Source of the DNA: Limnochorda sp. L945t
Lineage (GTDB): Bacteria; Bacillota; Limnochordia; Limnochordales; Geochordaceae
Assembly (NCBI RefSeq): GCF_035593305.1
Contig: NZ_CP141615.1
Coordinates: 2,263,722-2,327,721, forward strand
Direction: 5' to 3'
DNA length: 64,000 nucleotides
Part shown: piece by piece, positions 24,597 through 32,993 of the stretch
Layout of the letters: every line of letters starts with the position of its first letter
Numbering within the stretch: position 1 is the first letter of the stretch
Position numbers and translations under genes: made by a program
The notes under the pieces: generated by a model
Seen by the model: the letters and a program-made list of their open reading frames with translations, nothing else
Database searches by the model: none
Told to the model about the DNA's origin: nothing

Positions 24597-25076
24597 TGAC
24601 GTCGCGTCCTTCCCAAGGGGAACGGCTCGTCTGTTCGCCGACTTGCTCACCGTCTCCCCGCCCACACGAGTAGACGAAGACGAACTCCAGGTTCTCGTCG
24701 CAGTCCGGTGCGCGGATGGGCGCCCGTGGCAATCCTGGCCTCGTACCTTCCGGAGAGCTCGGCATTCCTTCGTGACAGTACCCTGCGGTCCTCCCGCCGG
24801 CTCATCCGTCCTGGACGGCCCACAGGCGCCCGGTCGCCCGGGTCCCCGGGGCTCGTGCGGGTCACCCGGCGGTTTCCCGACCAGCTGCTCGATGCACAGC
24901 GGGGAGCCATCGACCTGAACGCGCCGGCGCAGCGCCCATGGCCGGGCAAGACGGGCATCGAGGCGATCAAACGCGGTAGAGGAGCTCCTTCTGCCGGCAT
25001 CGAAGCCCCTCGCGCCTGAGCGAGGCTCGTCGCGGAGGGGACGAGGGCATCAACGGTGAGGAGGCCAAGGAAAGCC
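24597..25076. other. Divergent intergenic region without a recognised gene
   Basis: 480 bp between a minus-strand kinase and a plus-strand epimerase. Several open frames exist, as everywhere at this GC content, but none has family motifs. One plus-strand frame (24708-25019) reads PVAILASYLPESSAFLRDS, vaguely like part of a binding protein; I do not call it. Promoters for both genes should lie here but no clear -35/-10 pair is visible. Confidence 0.5.
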
Positions 25077-25940
25077 ATGTGGAAGTACGGAGTGCACCCG
25101 TTCCTGTGGACCGTGCGGTTGGATCAGGAGGTCGAGAAGGTGGCCGCCAGGGCCAAGCAGCTCGGCTTCGACAGCATCGATTTCCCGCTCAACTTCCCCG
25201 AATGGATCGACATCCCCCGCGCCCGCCGGGCCTTCCAGCAAGAAGGCCTGGAATGCACGGTGGTGGCGGGCCTGAGCCGCCAGGAAAACCTGGTCGACCC
25301 CGATCCGGCCGTGCGGCGCCGGGGCGTGGAGCGGCTCAAGGAGATGATCGACATCGCCCACCAGCTCGGGGCGCCGGTGCTGAGCGGAGTGCTGTACTGT
25401 GCCTGGGGGTACATCCCGGGGCGCGGGCGGACGGCCGACGAGTGGCGGTGGTCGGTCGAAGGCCTGCAACAGGCGGCCGACCACGCCCAGCAGGCGGGGG
25501 TCACCCTGGGGCTGGAGCCCGTCAACCGATTCGAGACCTACTTCCTCAACACCACCGAGGACGGCCTGAAGCTCCTGGCCGACGTCGGCAAACCCAACGT
25601 GAAGCTCTTACTGGACACCTTCCACATCAACATCGAAGAGCGTAGCTACGTCGAACCCTTCCGCATGGCCGCCGGGAAGCTGGCGCACGTACACGCTTGC
25701 GAGAACGACCGGGGCACCCCGGGCAGCGGGCACGTCGATTGGGCGGGGGTCATGCGGGTACTCAAAGCCACCGGCTACCAGGGGCACATCGTCATCGAGT
25801 CGTTCGTCCCCGAGACGCCGGCCATCGCCCGGGAGACGGCCATCTGGCGCAAGATCGCGCCGAGCGGCGACTTCATCGCGGGGGAGGGCTTGCGCTACCT
25901 GAAAGCCCTCGAACAGGTGGTCCTGGCCGAGCCCGCCTGA
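25077..25940 (+). CDS. Sugar phosphate isomerase/epimerase (D-tagatose/D-psicose 3-epimerase-like)
   Basis: TIM-barrel metal-dependent epimerase of keto-sugars. About 287 residues from ATG 25077, which has AAGGAA upstream; GTG 25056 is an alternative. The four metal ligands expected for the D-tagatose 3-epimerase family are visible: glutamate in LGLEPVNRFETY, aspartate in LLLDTFHINIEE, histidine in HVHACENDRG and glutamate in IVIESF. The substrate-binding HINIEE and GHVDW blocks are also conserved. A hairpin terminator follows. Likely interconverts a keto-hexose or keto-pentose that feeds the neighbouring PfkB kinases. Confidence 0.88.
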   Translation: MWKYGVHPFLWTVRLDQEVEKVAARAKQLGFDSIDFPLNFPEWIDIPRARRAFQQEGLECTVVAGLSRQENLVDPDPAVRRRGVERLKEMIDIAHQLGAPVLSGVLYCAWGYIPGRGRTADEWRWSVEGLQQAADHAQQAGVTLGLEPVNRFETYFLNTTEDGLKLLADVGKPNVKLLLDTFHINIEERSYVEPFRMAAGKLAHVHACENDRGTPGSGHVDWAGVMRVLKATGYQGHIVIESFVPETPAIARETAIWRKIAPSGDFIAGEGLRYLKALEQVVLAEPA

Positions 25941-25980
25941 CTTGAGAGAGCGGTGTCGTTCAACGGGCAAGTCATGGGAT

Positions 25981-26008
25981 GCCTGCCCGTCACATCCGAC
26001 GGGCAGGC
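25981..26008 (+). terminator. Hairpin terminator after the epimerase gene
   Basis: Perfect 11-bp stem GCCTGCCCGTC / GACGGGCAGGC with a 6-nt loop, 41 nt after the epimerase stop and followed by GCTTTGCC. The T-run is weak. Confidence 0.6.
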
Positions 26009-26107
26009 GCTTTGCCGCACCATCATCGAGGCCGAGCGTCGTTCGGCCAGCTCCCGACCCTGAACACGTGAGCTCGGGCCGTCGACGGGAGGACACCGAG
26101 GACCGGC

Positions 26108-27139
26108 ATGATGCGAGACGTCCTGCTCTTCGGGCTCAACGCATGCCTCGACCGGCGGCTGGTCGTGGAAGCCCTGACCCCCGGTGAGGTGCACCGGGCC
26201 TCGGAGGTCCGGCTCTCTCCCGGTGGGAAGGGGCCCAACACAGCCATGGCTGCCCGGCAGCTGGGCCTGACCGCGACCGTCTTCACCGCGCTCGCAGGCC
26301 ACACGGGCCGGCTCATCGCCGAGCAACTCCGGGCGTACGGCGTGCCTTTCGAGGCTCTGTGGGCGGAGGGCGAGAGCCGGGTGACCACCATCGTGCTGGA
26401 GGTGGGGCCGGCTCCATCAGAAGGGGACGCCCGTCGACCCGCCCCCAGGGACACCGTTCTTAACGAGGAGGGCGAGCTAGGCATCGACGGGAGCCAGCTC
26501 GGGGCTTTCGTCGAGCTGGCCCGTGAGGCGCTCCATGACCATCGGGCCTTGTTGCTGGCCGGGAGCCTGCCAAGAGGCGTGGACGTGCAGGTGTACGAGC
26601 GCCTGATCCGGTATGCCAGGGAGCAGGGCCGCCCCGTCTTCGTGGACGTCCCCGGTGCCGTGCTCCGCGCGCTGCTGCCGCACCGGCCCGCGTTGGCCAA
26701 ACCCAACCGCCGGGAGTTCCAGGAGGCGGCGGGGCTCTGTGTAGCCGGTATGCCGGCCCTGGTCGACGCGGCCCGGCGCCTCCTGGCGAGCGGCTTCGGG
26801 CCCGATCATCTGGTCATCTCCCTTGGCTCCGAAGGTGCCGTCCTGGTCAACGGCACCGGAGCGTGGCTCGCCCCCAATCCCCCCGTCGAGCCCGTCGACT
26901 CCGCGTCGGCCGGCGACGCGATGATGGCAGCCCTCGTCGACGGCCACCTGCGGGGGGAGCCGCCGCCCGCCATCCTGGCCTGGGGTGTTGCCTGCGGCGC
27001 TGCGAAGGTGGAGCGTCCGGGCGGCGGATTCGCCCTCAATCCGGCCAGAGCCCGGGAGCTCCTTGCCGCCCACGTCAGCGTTCGCCCGGTGCCTGAGCCA
27101 CCACCGGCCGCAGCCCTGGCGCCTTCGACAGCTCGCTGA
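26108..27139 (+). CDS. PfkB-family kinase (1-phosphofructokinase/tagatose kinase-like)
   Basis: Second ribokinase-fold kinase of the window. 343 residues. LSPGGKGPNTAMAARQLG is the substrate-binding glycine motif; LLAGSLPRGV and the AKPNRREF motif follow; SASAGDAMMAAL carries the catalytic aspartate of the AGD motif. ATG pair at 26108/26111 with GGGAGGACACCGAGG upstream. It lies between an epimerase and a DeoR regulator on the same strand, fitting control of keto-sugar phosphorylation. It differs clearly from the kinase at 23655, so it is not a recent duplicate. Confidence 0.87.
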   Translation: MMRDVLLFGLNACLDRRLVVEALTPGEVHRASEVRLSPGGKGPNTAMAARQLGLTATVFTALAGHTGRLIAEQLRAYGVPFEALWAEGESRVTTIVLEVGPAPSEGDARRPAPRDTVLNEEGELGIDGSQLGAFVELAREALHDHRALLLAGSLPRGVDVQVYERLIRYAREQGRPVFVDVPGAVLRALLPHRPALAKPNRREFQEAAGLCVAGMPALVDAARRLLASGFGPDHLVISLGSEGAVLVNGTGAWLAPNPPVEPVDSASAGDAMMAALVDGHLRGEPPPAILAWGVACGAAKVERPGGGFALNPARARELLAAHVSVRPVPEPPPAAALAPSTAR

Positions 27140-27311
27140 ACGGCAGCACCCTGCACACGAGGCCGTGTCGAGCCTGCCCGGAGCCGGGAGAGTCGCACAT
27201 GATCGCACAACCTCGCCCGGCCACCGCCACGTCGGCCCTCTTCCTGAAAATGCATAGCCAATGGAGCCGGCACGAGCAGGAGCAAGACCGAACCAACTCG
27301 AACATGTCCCC

Positions 27312-28115
27312 ATGCTTCCGGCCGAACGGTATCGCCGGATCCTGCAACAACTCCAGGAAGCGGGTCGGGTCTCGGCGACCCAGCTGGCCCGCTCCATGGG
27401 CGTCTCGCTCATGACGGCGCGGCGGGACCTCAACGCTCTCGCCGAGCGGGGCCTGGTCGTCCGCGTGCACGGCGGTGCGCTGTTGCCCGACAGGAGCCTC
27501 TTCGACGAGCCCATCCGGACCAAGCGCTCGCTGCACCCGGAGGCCAAGCGCCGCATCGCCGAGGCAGCAGCCGGCCTGGTGCGCCCCGGGCAGACGGTCA
27601 TCCTGGATGCCGGCACCACCACGCAGGCGGTGGCCCGCGCTCTCCTTCACCGGCGGCCGTCGGGGTTGACGGTGGTCACCAGCGACCTCGACATTGCCCG
27701 GGCCATGGGGGAGGAGCCCCGCTTCCGGGTGTTCTGCGTCGGGGGCCTCGTGCAGCCGAGGGTGCTCGCCCTCATGGGGGACCACGCCCTGGCGTTCCTG
27801 GAGGGAATCCATGCCCACCACGCCTTCATCGGCACCGACGCCTTCGATGTCCACGCCGGGGTGACGACGCGCACGATGGAAAAGGTCCGGCTCAAGCGGG
27901 CGATGGTGAAAGCCGCGAAGGAGGCCACCCTGGTGGCCGACTCCAGCAAGTTGGGGCGGGTCCTGCTGGCCACGGTCAGCCCCCTTTCCGCCTTCCGGCG
28001 GATCATCACCAACCGCCCGGCCGGGGAGAAGGCGCAAGAGCCGGGGGATCCGGAGCCCATCGAGGCGCTCCGGCAGGCAGCCGCGGAGCAGGGATTCGAG
28101 CTGGTGCTCGTTTAG
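27312..28115 (+). CDS. DeoR/GlpR family transcriptional regulator
   Basis: Sugar-phosphate-responsive repressor. About 267 residues. The N-terminal DeoR helix-turn-helix (AERYRRILQQLQEAGRVSATQLARSMGVSLMTARRDLNAL) carries the typical T-x-R-R-D-L recognition helix and RVHGGA. The effector domain has VILDAGTTTQAVARAL, FIGTDAFDVHAGVTT and LVADSSKLGR, all standard for ribose-phosphate-isomerase-like effector sites. ATG 27312 opens the conserved domain but lacks a clear Shine-Dalgarno site. Probably regulates the upstream kinase/epimerase genes, the downstream acid-sugar operon, or both. The gap 27140-27311 shows nothing else. Confidence 0.9.
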   Translation: MLPAERYRRILQQLQEAGRVSATQLARSMGVSLMTARRDLNALAERGLVVRVHGGALLPDRSLFDEPIRTKRSLHPEAKRRIAEAAAGLVRPGQTVILDAGTTTQAVARALLHRRPSGLTVVTSDLDIARAMGEEPRFRVFCVGGLVQPRVLALMGDHALAFLEGIHAHHAFIGTDAFDVHAGVTTRTMEKVRLKRAMVKAAKEATLVADSSKLGRVLLATVSPLSAFRRIITNRPAGEKAQEPGDPEPIEALRQAAAEQGFELVLV

Positions 28116-28180
28116 CCGCTCAGGGGCTCTTGCATGGGCACGGCCCGTACGCAGGGCACAGAAAGGTGGGGCCATGACGT

Positions 28181-29293
28181 ATGCCCGCACATGAAGGGGT
28201 CACACGCCCGCTCATCGGGATCACGCTGGGCGATCCGGCCGGGATCGGGCCCGAGATCGTGCTCAAGGCGCTGGGCCATCCCGAGGTGTTCACATGGTGC
28301 CGGCCGGTGGTCTACGGCCAGCGCCAGGCCCTGGAAAGGGCCGCTGCCTGGCTACCCCGGTCTCCCCGGATCCGCGCGGGGGCCGGCGCTCGGGAGGTCC
28401 TCGAGAGAGCAGATGCGGTGGGAGCAGACGCCGACGGGTTGGGGGTGGTCGCGCTCGTGGAGGTTGCCGGTGCATTCCCGCCCGACGTGCCGGTGGGACA
28501 GGTCAGCGCAGCCGGGGGCAAGGCAGCGTTCGCCTACGTCGAGGCTGCCGTCCGGGACGCCATGGAGGGGACGCTCGACGGCATCGTCACGGCTCCCATC
28601 CACAAAGAGGCGCTGCACGAGGCGGGAATCCCGTTCATCGGGCATACCGAGATGCTGGCCGGGCTCACGGGAAGTGCGGAGTCGTACACGATGTTCATGA
28701 CCGGGCCCCTGCGCATCTTCTTCGTGACCCGGCACGTGTCGCTGCGCCAGGCGTGCGATCTCGTCACGACGGAGCGGGTGCTGGAGACGGCGCGGGCGGC
28801 GGACCGCTTCCTGCGCCGGTTGGGCATCGAGCGGCCCAGGCTCGCGGTGGCCGCGCTCAACCCCCACGCGAGCGACGGCGGCCTCATGGGTCACGAGGAG
28901 CAGCAGGCCATCATCCCGGCCGTGGAGACGGCCCGGCGGGAGGGGCTGCACGTGGAGGGGCCCGTGCCGGCCGACTCCGTTTTCCACCGGGCCATCCAGG
29001 GGCATTTCGATGCGGTGGTCTCGCTGTACCACGACCAGGGGCACATCGCCGCCAAGACCTACGACTTCGACCGAACGGTGAGCCTGACGCTCGGATTGCC
29101 GTTCTTGCGGACGTCGGTGGACCACGGCACGGCGCTGGACATCGCCGGCACGGGGAAGGCTCGAGAGATCAGCATGCTGGAGGCGATCCGCGTCGCCGCC
29201 CAATACGCCCGGCCGTGGAGGGCCGGCCAGGCACAGGGCCAGGCTGGTAGGGCTGCCCGGTCCTCCGGTGGGGTGTACCGTCATGATCGATAA
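28181..29293 (+). CDS. pdxA2: PdxA-family dehydrogenase (PdxA2, 4-phospho-threonate/erythronate dehydrogenase)
   Basis: NAD-dependent dehydrogenase/decarboxylase. Members outside vitamin B6 synthesis oxidise four-carbon acid sugar 4-phosphates to dihydroxyacetone phosphate. About 370 residues. GITLGDPAGIGPEIVLKAL opens the family; the metal-binding histidines are visible in GHTEML, ALNPHASDGGLMGHEE and YHDQGHIAAK; TSVDHGTALDIAG closes the active site. The extra ~30-residue C-terminal tail is low-complexity. It overlaps the DUF1537 kinase by 11 nt, the pairing characterised for D-threonate and related acid-sugar catabolism, so PdxA2 is preferred to biosynthetic PdxA. Confidence 0.88.
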   Translation: MPAHEGVTRPLIGITLGDPAGIGPEIVLKALGHPEVFTWCRPVVYGQRQALERAAAWLPRSPRIRAGAGAREVLERADAVGADADGLGVVALVEVAGAFPPDVPVGQVSAAGGKAAFAYVEAAVRDAMEGTLDGIVTAPIHKEALHEAGIPFIGHTEMLAGLTGSAESYTMFMTGPLRIFFVTRHVSLRQACDLVTTERVLETARAADRFLRRLGIERPRLAVAALNPHASDGGLMGHEEQQAIIPAVETARREGLHVEGPVPADSVFHRAIQGHFDAVVSLYHDQGHIAAKTYDFDRTVSLTLGLPFLRTSVDHGTALDIAGTGKAREISMLEAIRVAAQYARPWRAGQAQGQAGRAARSSGGVYRHDR

Positions 29294-30710
29294 CGGTTCC
29301 CGTCCACACCACCATCACCGGGACGCAAGCGGCGGCTTGCCTCCCTTCGGGGTCGTGGTCGCCGACGACCTGACGGGGGCCAACGCGACGGGCGTACTCC
29401 TGGCGCGGCAGGGCCTGCGTGCGCTGTCGGTGATGGACCCGGGCCCCGAAACCCTGCGATGGGCCATGGACTGGATCGACCGGGGCCCGAGGCCGGGCGT
29501 GCTCCTCTTCAACACCGCGTCCCGCTCGATCGAGCCCGCGGTCGCCGCCGCTCGAGTGCGCCGGACCCTGGCGCCGGTCATCGAGCACCGCACGCCGGTC
29601 CCGATCGTCGCCAAACGCATCGACAGCACCGCCCGCGGCAACCTCGGCGCCGAAGTGGCCGCCGCCCTGGACGTGCTCGGGCCCGAGAGCTTCGCCGTGG
29701 TGACGGCCGCCTACCCGGCCTCGGGGCGCACGGTGGTGGGAGGGTACCTGCTGGTGGAGGGCACGCCGGTCACGCGCACGGGCGCGGCCCACGACCCGCT
29801 GGCTCCCGTGCGCTGTTCCCACCTGCCCACGCTCCTGCAGCACCAGCAGCCCGGCGAGGTGGCGCACGTACCCCTGGGCAAGGTCATGGAGGGTGCCAGG
29901 GCCGTCGGCTCGGCCATCGTCGACGCGTTGTCGGCGGGGCAGCGTACCATCGTGGCGGATGCCGTCTCCGACGAAGACATCGGCGTGCTCGCCGACGCCA
30001 CGGTGCACGTGGCGACCCAGCTGCACCTCCGTGCCGTTTGCGCGGACCCCGGCCCATTGACGGCAGCGGCCTTGGCGCGGCTTCTGCCGGCCACTGCTCC
30101 ATCGGAGACACCCCGAGCCGTGGGCGAGGTCGCCGCCGCCCTCGAACCACGCGCCCCCTCGAGCCCGGTCCTGGTGGTGGCCGGCAGCACGACGGAGCTC
30201 ACCCGGCGCCAGCTCGCACGCCTGGAGCGAGAGTTGGGGGTTTCGCTCGTGGTGGCGGATGCCGGGCTGCTCTCCTGTGAAGTGACTAGTAAGCGTTCTC
30301 AAGAAATCCAAAGGCTGGCCCGGCATCTGTCGGAGCGCGGCCACCATCCCGTCCGAGGCATCCGCACCATCGGGGACGATGCGCACGCACTCCTTCAACT
30401 ACCCCCGCGCCAGCAGGCGAGGCTTCTAGAAGCGGTCGGAGAGGCGGTCCGGCAGGCGACAGAAGCGATCGTACGGCGAGAGGGACGGCCACCCGCGGGT
30501 CTTTACCTGAGCGGCGGGGACGTGACGGCGGCGGTCGTGCGTGCGCTGGGCGCCGTCGCCATCGAGCTCGTCGATGAGGTGTTGCCTCTGGCGGCGCTGG
30601 GGCGGCTCGCGGGTGGACCGTTTTCCGGAGTGCGGGTGGTGAGCAAAGGTGGTCTCGTAGGAGGTGAGGATGCGGCCGTTTCGTGCGTCCGGAGATTGAT
30701 GTCACCATAG
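29283..30710 (+). CDS. Four-carbon acid sugar kinase (DUF1537 family)
   Basis: ATP-dependent kinase that phosphorylates D-threonate, D-erythronate or a related acid sugar at C4. About 475 residues. VVADDLTGANATGVLLARQG is the N-terminal family motif, and KRIDSTARGNLGAE with TAAYPASGRTVVGGYLLVEG follows. The C-terminal half has VVAGSTTELTRRQL and LYLSGGDVTAAVVRAL, ending in VSKGGLVGGEDA, the nucleotide-binding domain. ATG 29283 lies inside the pdxA2 stop region. Residues 9-12 are four histidines in a row, an oddity without known role. With pdxA2 and a GntP permease this gives a two-step route from a C4 acid sugar to dihydroxyacetone phosphate. Confidence 0.88.
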   Translation: MIDNGSRPHHHHRDASGGLPPFGVVVADDLTGANATGVLLARQGLRALSVMDPGPETLRWAMDWIDRGPRPGVLLFNTASRSIEPAVAAARVRRTLAPVIEHRTPVPIVAKRIDSTARGNLGAEVAAALDVLGPESFAVVTAAYPASGRTVVGGYLLVEGTPVTRTGAAHDPLAPVRCSHLPTLLQHQQPGEVAHVPLGKVMEGARAVGSAIVDALSAGQRTIVADAVSDEDIGVLADATVHVATQLHLRAVCADPGPLTAAALARLLPATAPSETPRAVGEVAAALEPRAPSSPVLVVAGSTTELTRRQLARLERELGVSLVVADAGLLSCEVTSKRSQEIQRLARHLSERGHHPVRGIRTIGDDAHALLQLPPRQQARLLEAVGEAVRQATEAIVRREGRPPAGLYLSGGDVTAAVVRALGAVAIELVDEVLPLAALGRLAGGPFSGVRVVSKGGLVGGEDAAVSCVRRLMSP

Positions 30711-30747
30711 ATGCGCCTGTTGAGGGCAGGAAAGGACGGAGAGTCCT

Positions 30748-32142
30748 ATGCAGACTCCGCCGGTAGCAGGCTGGCAGCTGATCGCTGCGCTGATCGTGGG
30801 AGTCGCCGTTCTCGTCTATCTCATTTTGAAGACGCGGGTTCACGCGTTCCTCGCCCTGATCCTGGCCTCCGCCCTCACCGGCCTGTTGGCGGGGATGGAT
30901 CCCGTGGCGGTCGGCAAGTCCATCACTAACGGGTTTGGCAACACCCTCGGGAGCATCGGCATCGTCATCGGCTTCGGCGTCATGATGGGCCGCCTGCTCG
31001 AGGTATCCGGCGCCGCCCAGCGCATGGCGCAGACGTTCCTGCGCTGGTTCGGCAGAGGCCGTGAGGACGCGGCCATGGCGGCGACCGGGTACGTGGTTTC
31101 CATCCCCATCTTCTGCGACTCGGGCTTCGTCATCCTCTCCCCTCTGGCCAAGGCACTCTCCCGACGCACCGGCCGGTCGGTGATTACCATCGGGGTGGCG
31201 CTGGCGGTCGGCCTGGTCGCCACGCACCACGCGGTGCCGCCGACGCCGGGCCCCCTGGCGGTGGCGGGGATCTTCAACGTCGACGTGGGCCAGATGATTC
31301 TGGCAGGGCTGCTGTTCGCCATCCCGGTGACCGTGGCCGGCGTCTTCTATGCCCGGTGGTGGGGCCGGCGCCTCTATCAGATCCCGGACGCGACGGGGCT
31401 CGGGTGGCAGCGGGTACCCGCAGAGGCCGCAGCCCAGGCAGCTGCTGCAACGGAAGCGGCCGTCGAGGCGGAGCAGGAGCAGCGGCTGCCCGGCACGGCG
31501 GTCTCGTTTGCCCCCATCGTGGTACCCGTCGTCTTGATCCTCCTCAATACCGTGTTGACGGCTATGAAGGCCACGGGTAGCTGGGCCACGGCGATCATCT
31601 TCCTCGGTAACCCGGTCATCGCCGTGGGCATCGGCTTGCTGATCGCTCTGTGGAGTCTCCTGCCCGGCGTGTCCCGCAAGGACGTGCTGCGCTACATGGA
31701 GGAGGGCGTGAGCTCAGCCGGCATCATCATCCTGGTGACGGGCGCGGGCGGGGCGCTGGGCCAGGTGCTGCGAGACAGCGGCGTCGGAAACTACCTTGCG
31801 AGCTCCATCGCGACGACGGGTATCCCGGCCGTGTTGCTGCCCTTCCTGGTGGCGACGCTCGTGCGGTTGGCCCAGGGCAGTGGCACCGTGGCCATGATCA
31901 CGTCGGCCTCCATCACGGCGCCCATCCTCGCCAACCTCCACGTACCGCCGGTGCTCGCGGCCCAGGCCGCGGCGCTGGGCGCGATGGTCTTCTCGTACTT
32001 CAACGATAGCTATTTCTGGGTCGTCAACCGGCTGCTCGGCGTGGAGGATGTGAAAGAGCAGGTCATGACGTGGTCGGTGCCGACCACGATCGGGTGGGGA
32101 GTCTCCCTGATCACCCTGCTCATCGTGTCCGCCGTCTGGTAG
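30748..32142 (+). CDS. GntP-family gluconate/acid-sugar permease
   Basis: Proton symporter for sugar acids. 464 residues with about twelve to fourteen membrane helices. Characteristic segments include GIVIGFGVMMGRLLEVSGAAQRMA, VSIPIFCDSGFVILSPLAKALSRR, THHAVPPTPGPLAVAG and RLAQGSGTVAMITSASI, all conserved in GntP proteins; a charged, alanine-rich cytoplasmic loop (around residues 215-250) is longer than usual. A GGACGGAGAG precedes the ATG. Last gene of the pdxA2-kinase-permease operon, so the cargo is most likely the C4 acid sugar rather than gluconate. A strong hairpin follows. Confidence 0.9.
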   Translation: MQTPPVAGWQLIAALIVGVAVLVYLILKTRVHAFLALILASALTGLLAGMDPVAVGKSITNGFGNTLGSIGIVIGFGVMMGRLLEVSGAAQRMAQTFLRWFGRGREDAAMAATGYVVSIPIFCDSGFVILSPLAKALSRRTGRSVITIGVALAVGLVATHHAVPPTPGPLAVAGIFNVDVGQMILAGLLFAIPVTVAGVFYARWWGRRLYQIPDATGLGWQRVPAEAAAQAAAATEAAVEAEQEQRLPGTAVSFAPIVVPVVLILLNTVLTAMKATGSWATAIIFLGNPVIAVGIGLLIALWSLLPGVSRKDVLRYMEEGVSSAGIIILVTGAGGALGQVLRDSGVGNYLASSIATTGIPAVLLPFLVATLVRLAQGSGTVAMITSASITAPILANLHVPPVLAAQAAALGAMVFSYFNDSYFWVVNRLLGVEDVKEQVMTWSVPTTIGWGVSLITLLIVSAVW

Positions 32143-32156
32143 CCACCCATCAAGGC

Positions 32157-32195
32157 CCGGGGCCGGCGCGGGCAGCGCGCTCGCATCGGCCCCGG
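32157..32195. terminator. Bidirectional hairpin terminator
   Basis: CCGGGGCCG (32157-32165) pairs perfectly with CGGCCCCGG (32187-32195), and GCGCG/CGCGC continues the stem inside with a 6-nt bulge. It stands between the convergent permease gene and the carbohydrate locus. Confidence 0.65.
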
Positions 32196-32237
32196 TACTA
32201 TCGTGCAAACCCACCCCACGCCGTGCGTCGCGGCCCC

Positions 32238-32993
32238 CTACACTCCCATGAGGCTGGACATCTGGCGGCGGACCTGCTCCACCCCGGCCCGCTCATCGCC
32301 CTGCCCCTCGAACTCGATGGAGAGATACCCTTGGAAGCCTGCCCGCCGCAGCTCTTCGGCGACGGCCTGCCACGGGACCTCGTCGCCTCCCTTGACGTGG
32401 GCGTGCACCGCCAGGCCGGCCAGGAGCCGTACCGCCTGGAGCGGATCCTCGTGGGCGAGGACGAAGTTGGAGGGGTCGAGGTTGAGCCGTAGCGCCGGAG
32501 AGTTGACCGAACGCACGATGTCGAGCAGCTGTTCGCTGCGCCCGGCCAGCTTCCCGTGGTTCTCCAGGGCCAGCACGACCCCCGCCTGCCGGGCGTAGCC
32601 GGCGCACTCCCTCAAGCCCTCGATCACCCAACCCCGGGCATCCTCCCACCGCACGTCCGGCTTGAGATCGCCGGAAAAGACCCGGACCACCGGCGCCGCC
32701 AACCGTACCGCGGTATCCACGGCCCGCCGCACCCGCTGCACTTGCTCCGCCCGGCGAGCCGCATCTGGCCAGGCGAAGTCGTTGGTAGCATCGTACGCGG
32801 CCACGACGAGCCCCGTCTGGTCGACGAGCGCCCGGATCTCCGGCACCTCCCGGGGCTCGTCCTTCCAGAACACGTCCAACAGCTCCACCGCACCAAACCC
32901 GGCGCCTCGTGCCCAGCGCACGAACCCGGCCACGTCGAGGCGACCAGCGTACGCCTCCCGGTGCAGCGACCACATGCTCACCGCGCTCTTCAT
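32238..32993 (-). CDS. Sugar phosphate isomerase/epimerase family TIM-barrel protein
   Basis: Metal-dependent isomerase or epimerase of the AP-endonuclease-2 fold, last gene of the carbohydrate locus. About 251 residues. The metal-ligand glutamate is in LALENHGK, the aspartate in LRLNLDPSNF, the histidine in VHAHVKGG and the C-terminal glutamate in LSIEFEGQGD. The start, MKSAVSMWSL, is the usual sort for this family. ATG 32993 overlaps the oxidoreductase stop by ATGA. Typical partners are Gfo/Idh/MocA dehydrogenases in inositol-like and keto-sugar pathways; the substrate here is unknown. Confidence 0.85.
   Translation of the reverse strand: MKSAVSMWSLHREAYAGRLDVAGFVRWARGAGFGAVELLDVFWKDEPREVPEIRALVDQTGLVVAAYDATNDFAWPDAARRAEQVQRVRRAVDTAVRLAAPVVRVFSGDLKPDVRWEDARGWVIEGLRECAGYARQAGVVLALENHGKLAGRSEQLLDIVRSVNSPALRLNLDPSNFVLAHEDPLQAVRLLAGLAVHAHVKGGDEVPWQAVAEELRRAGFQGYLSIEFEGQGDERAGVEQVRRQMSSLMGV

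Noticed and set aside
24708-25019. Frame with PVAILASYLPESSAFLRDS, like part of a binding protein
   Set aside because: The similarity is too short and is not continued by other family blocks in any frame.
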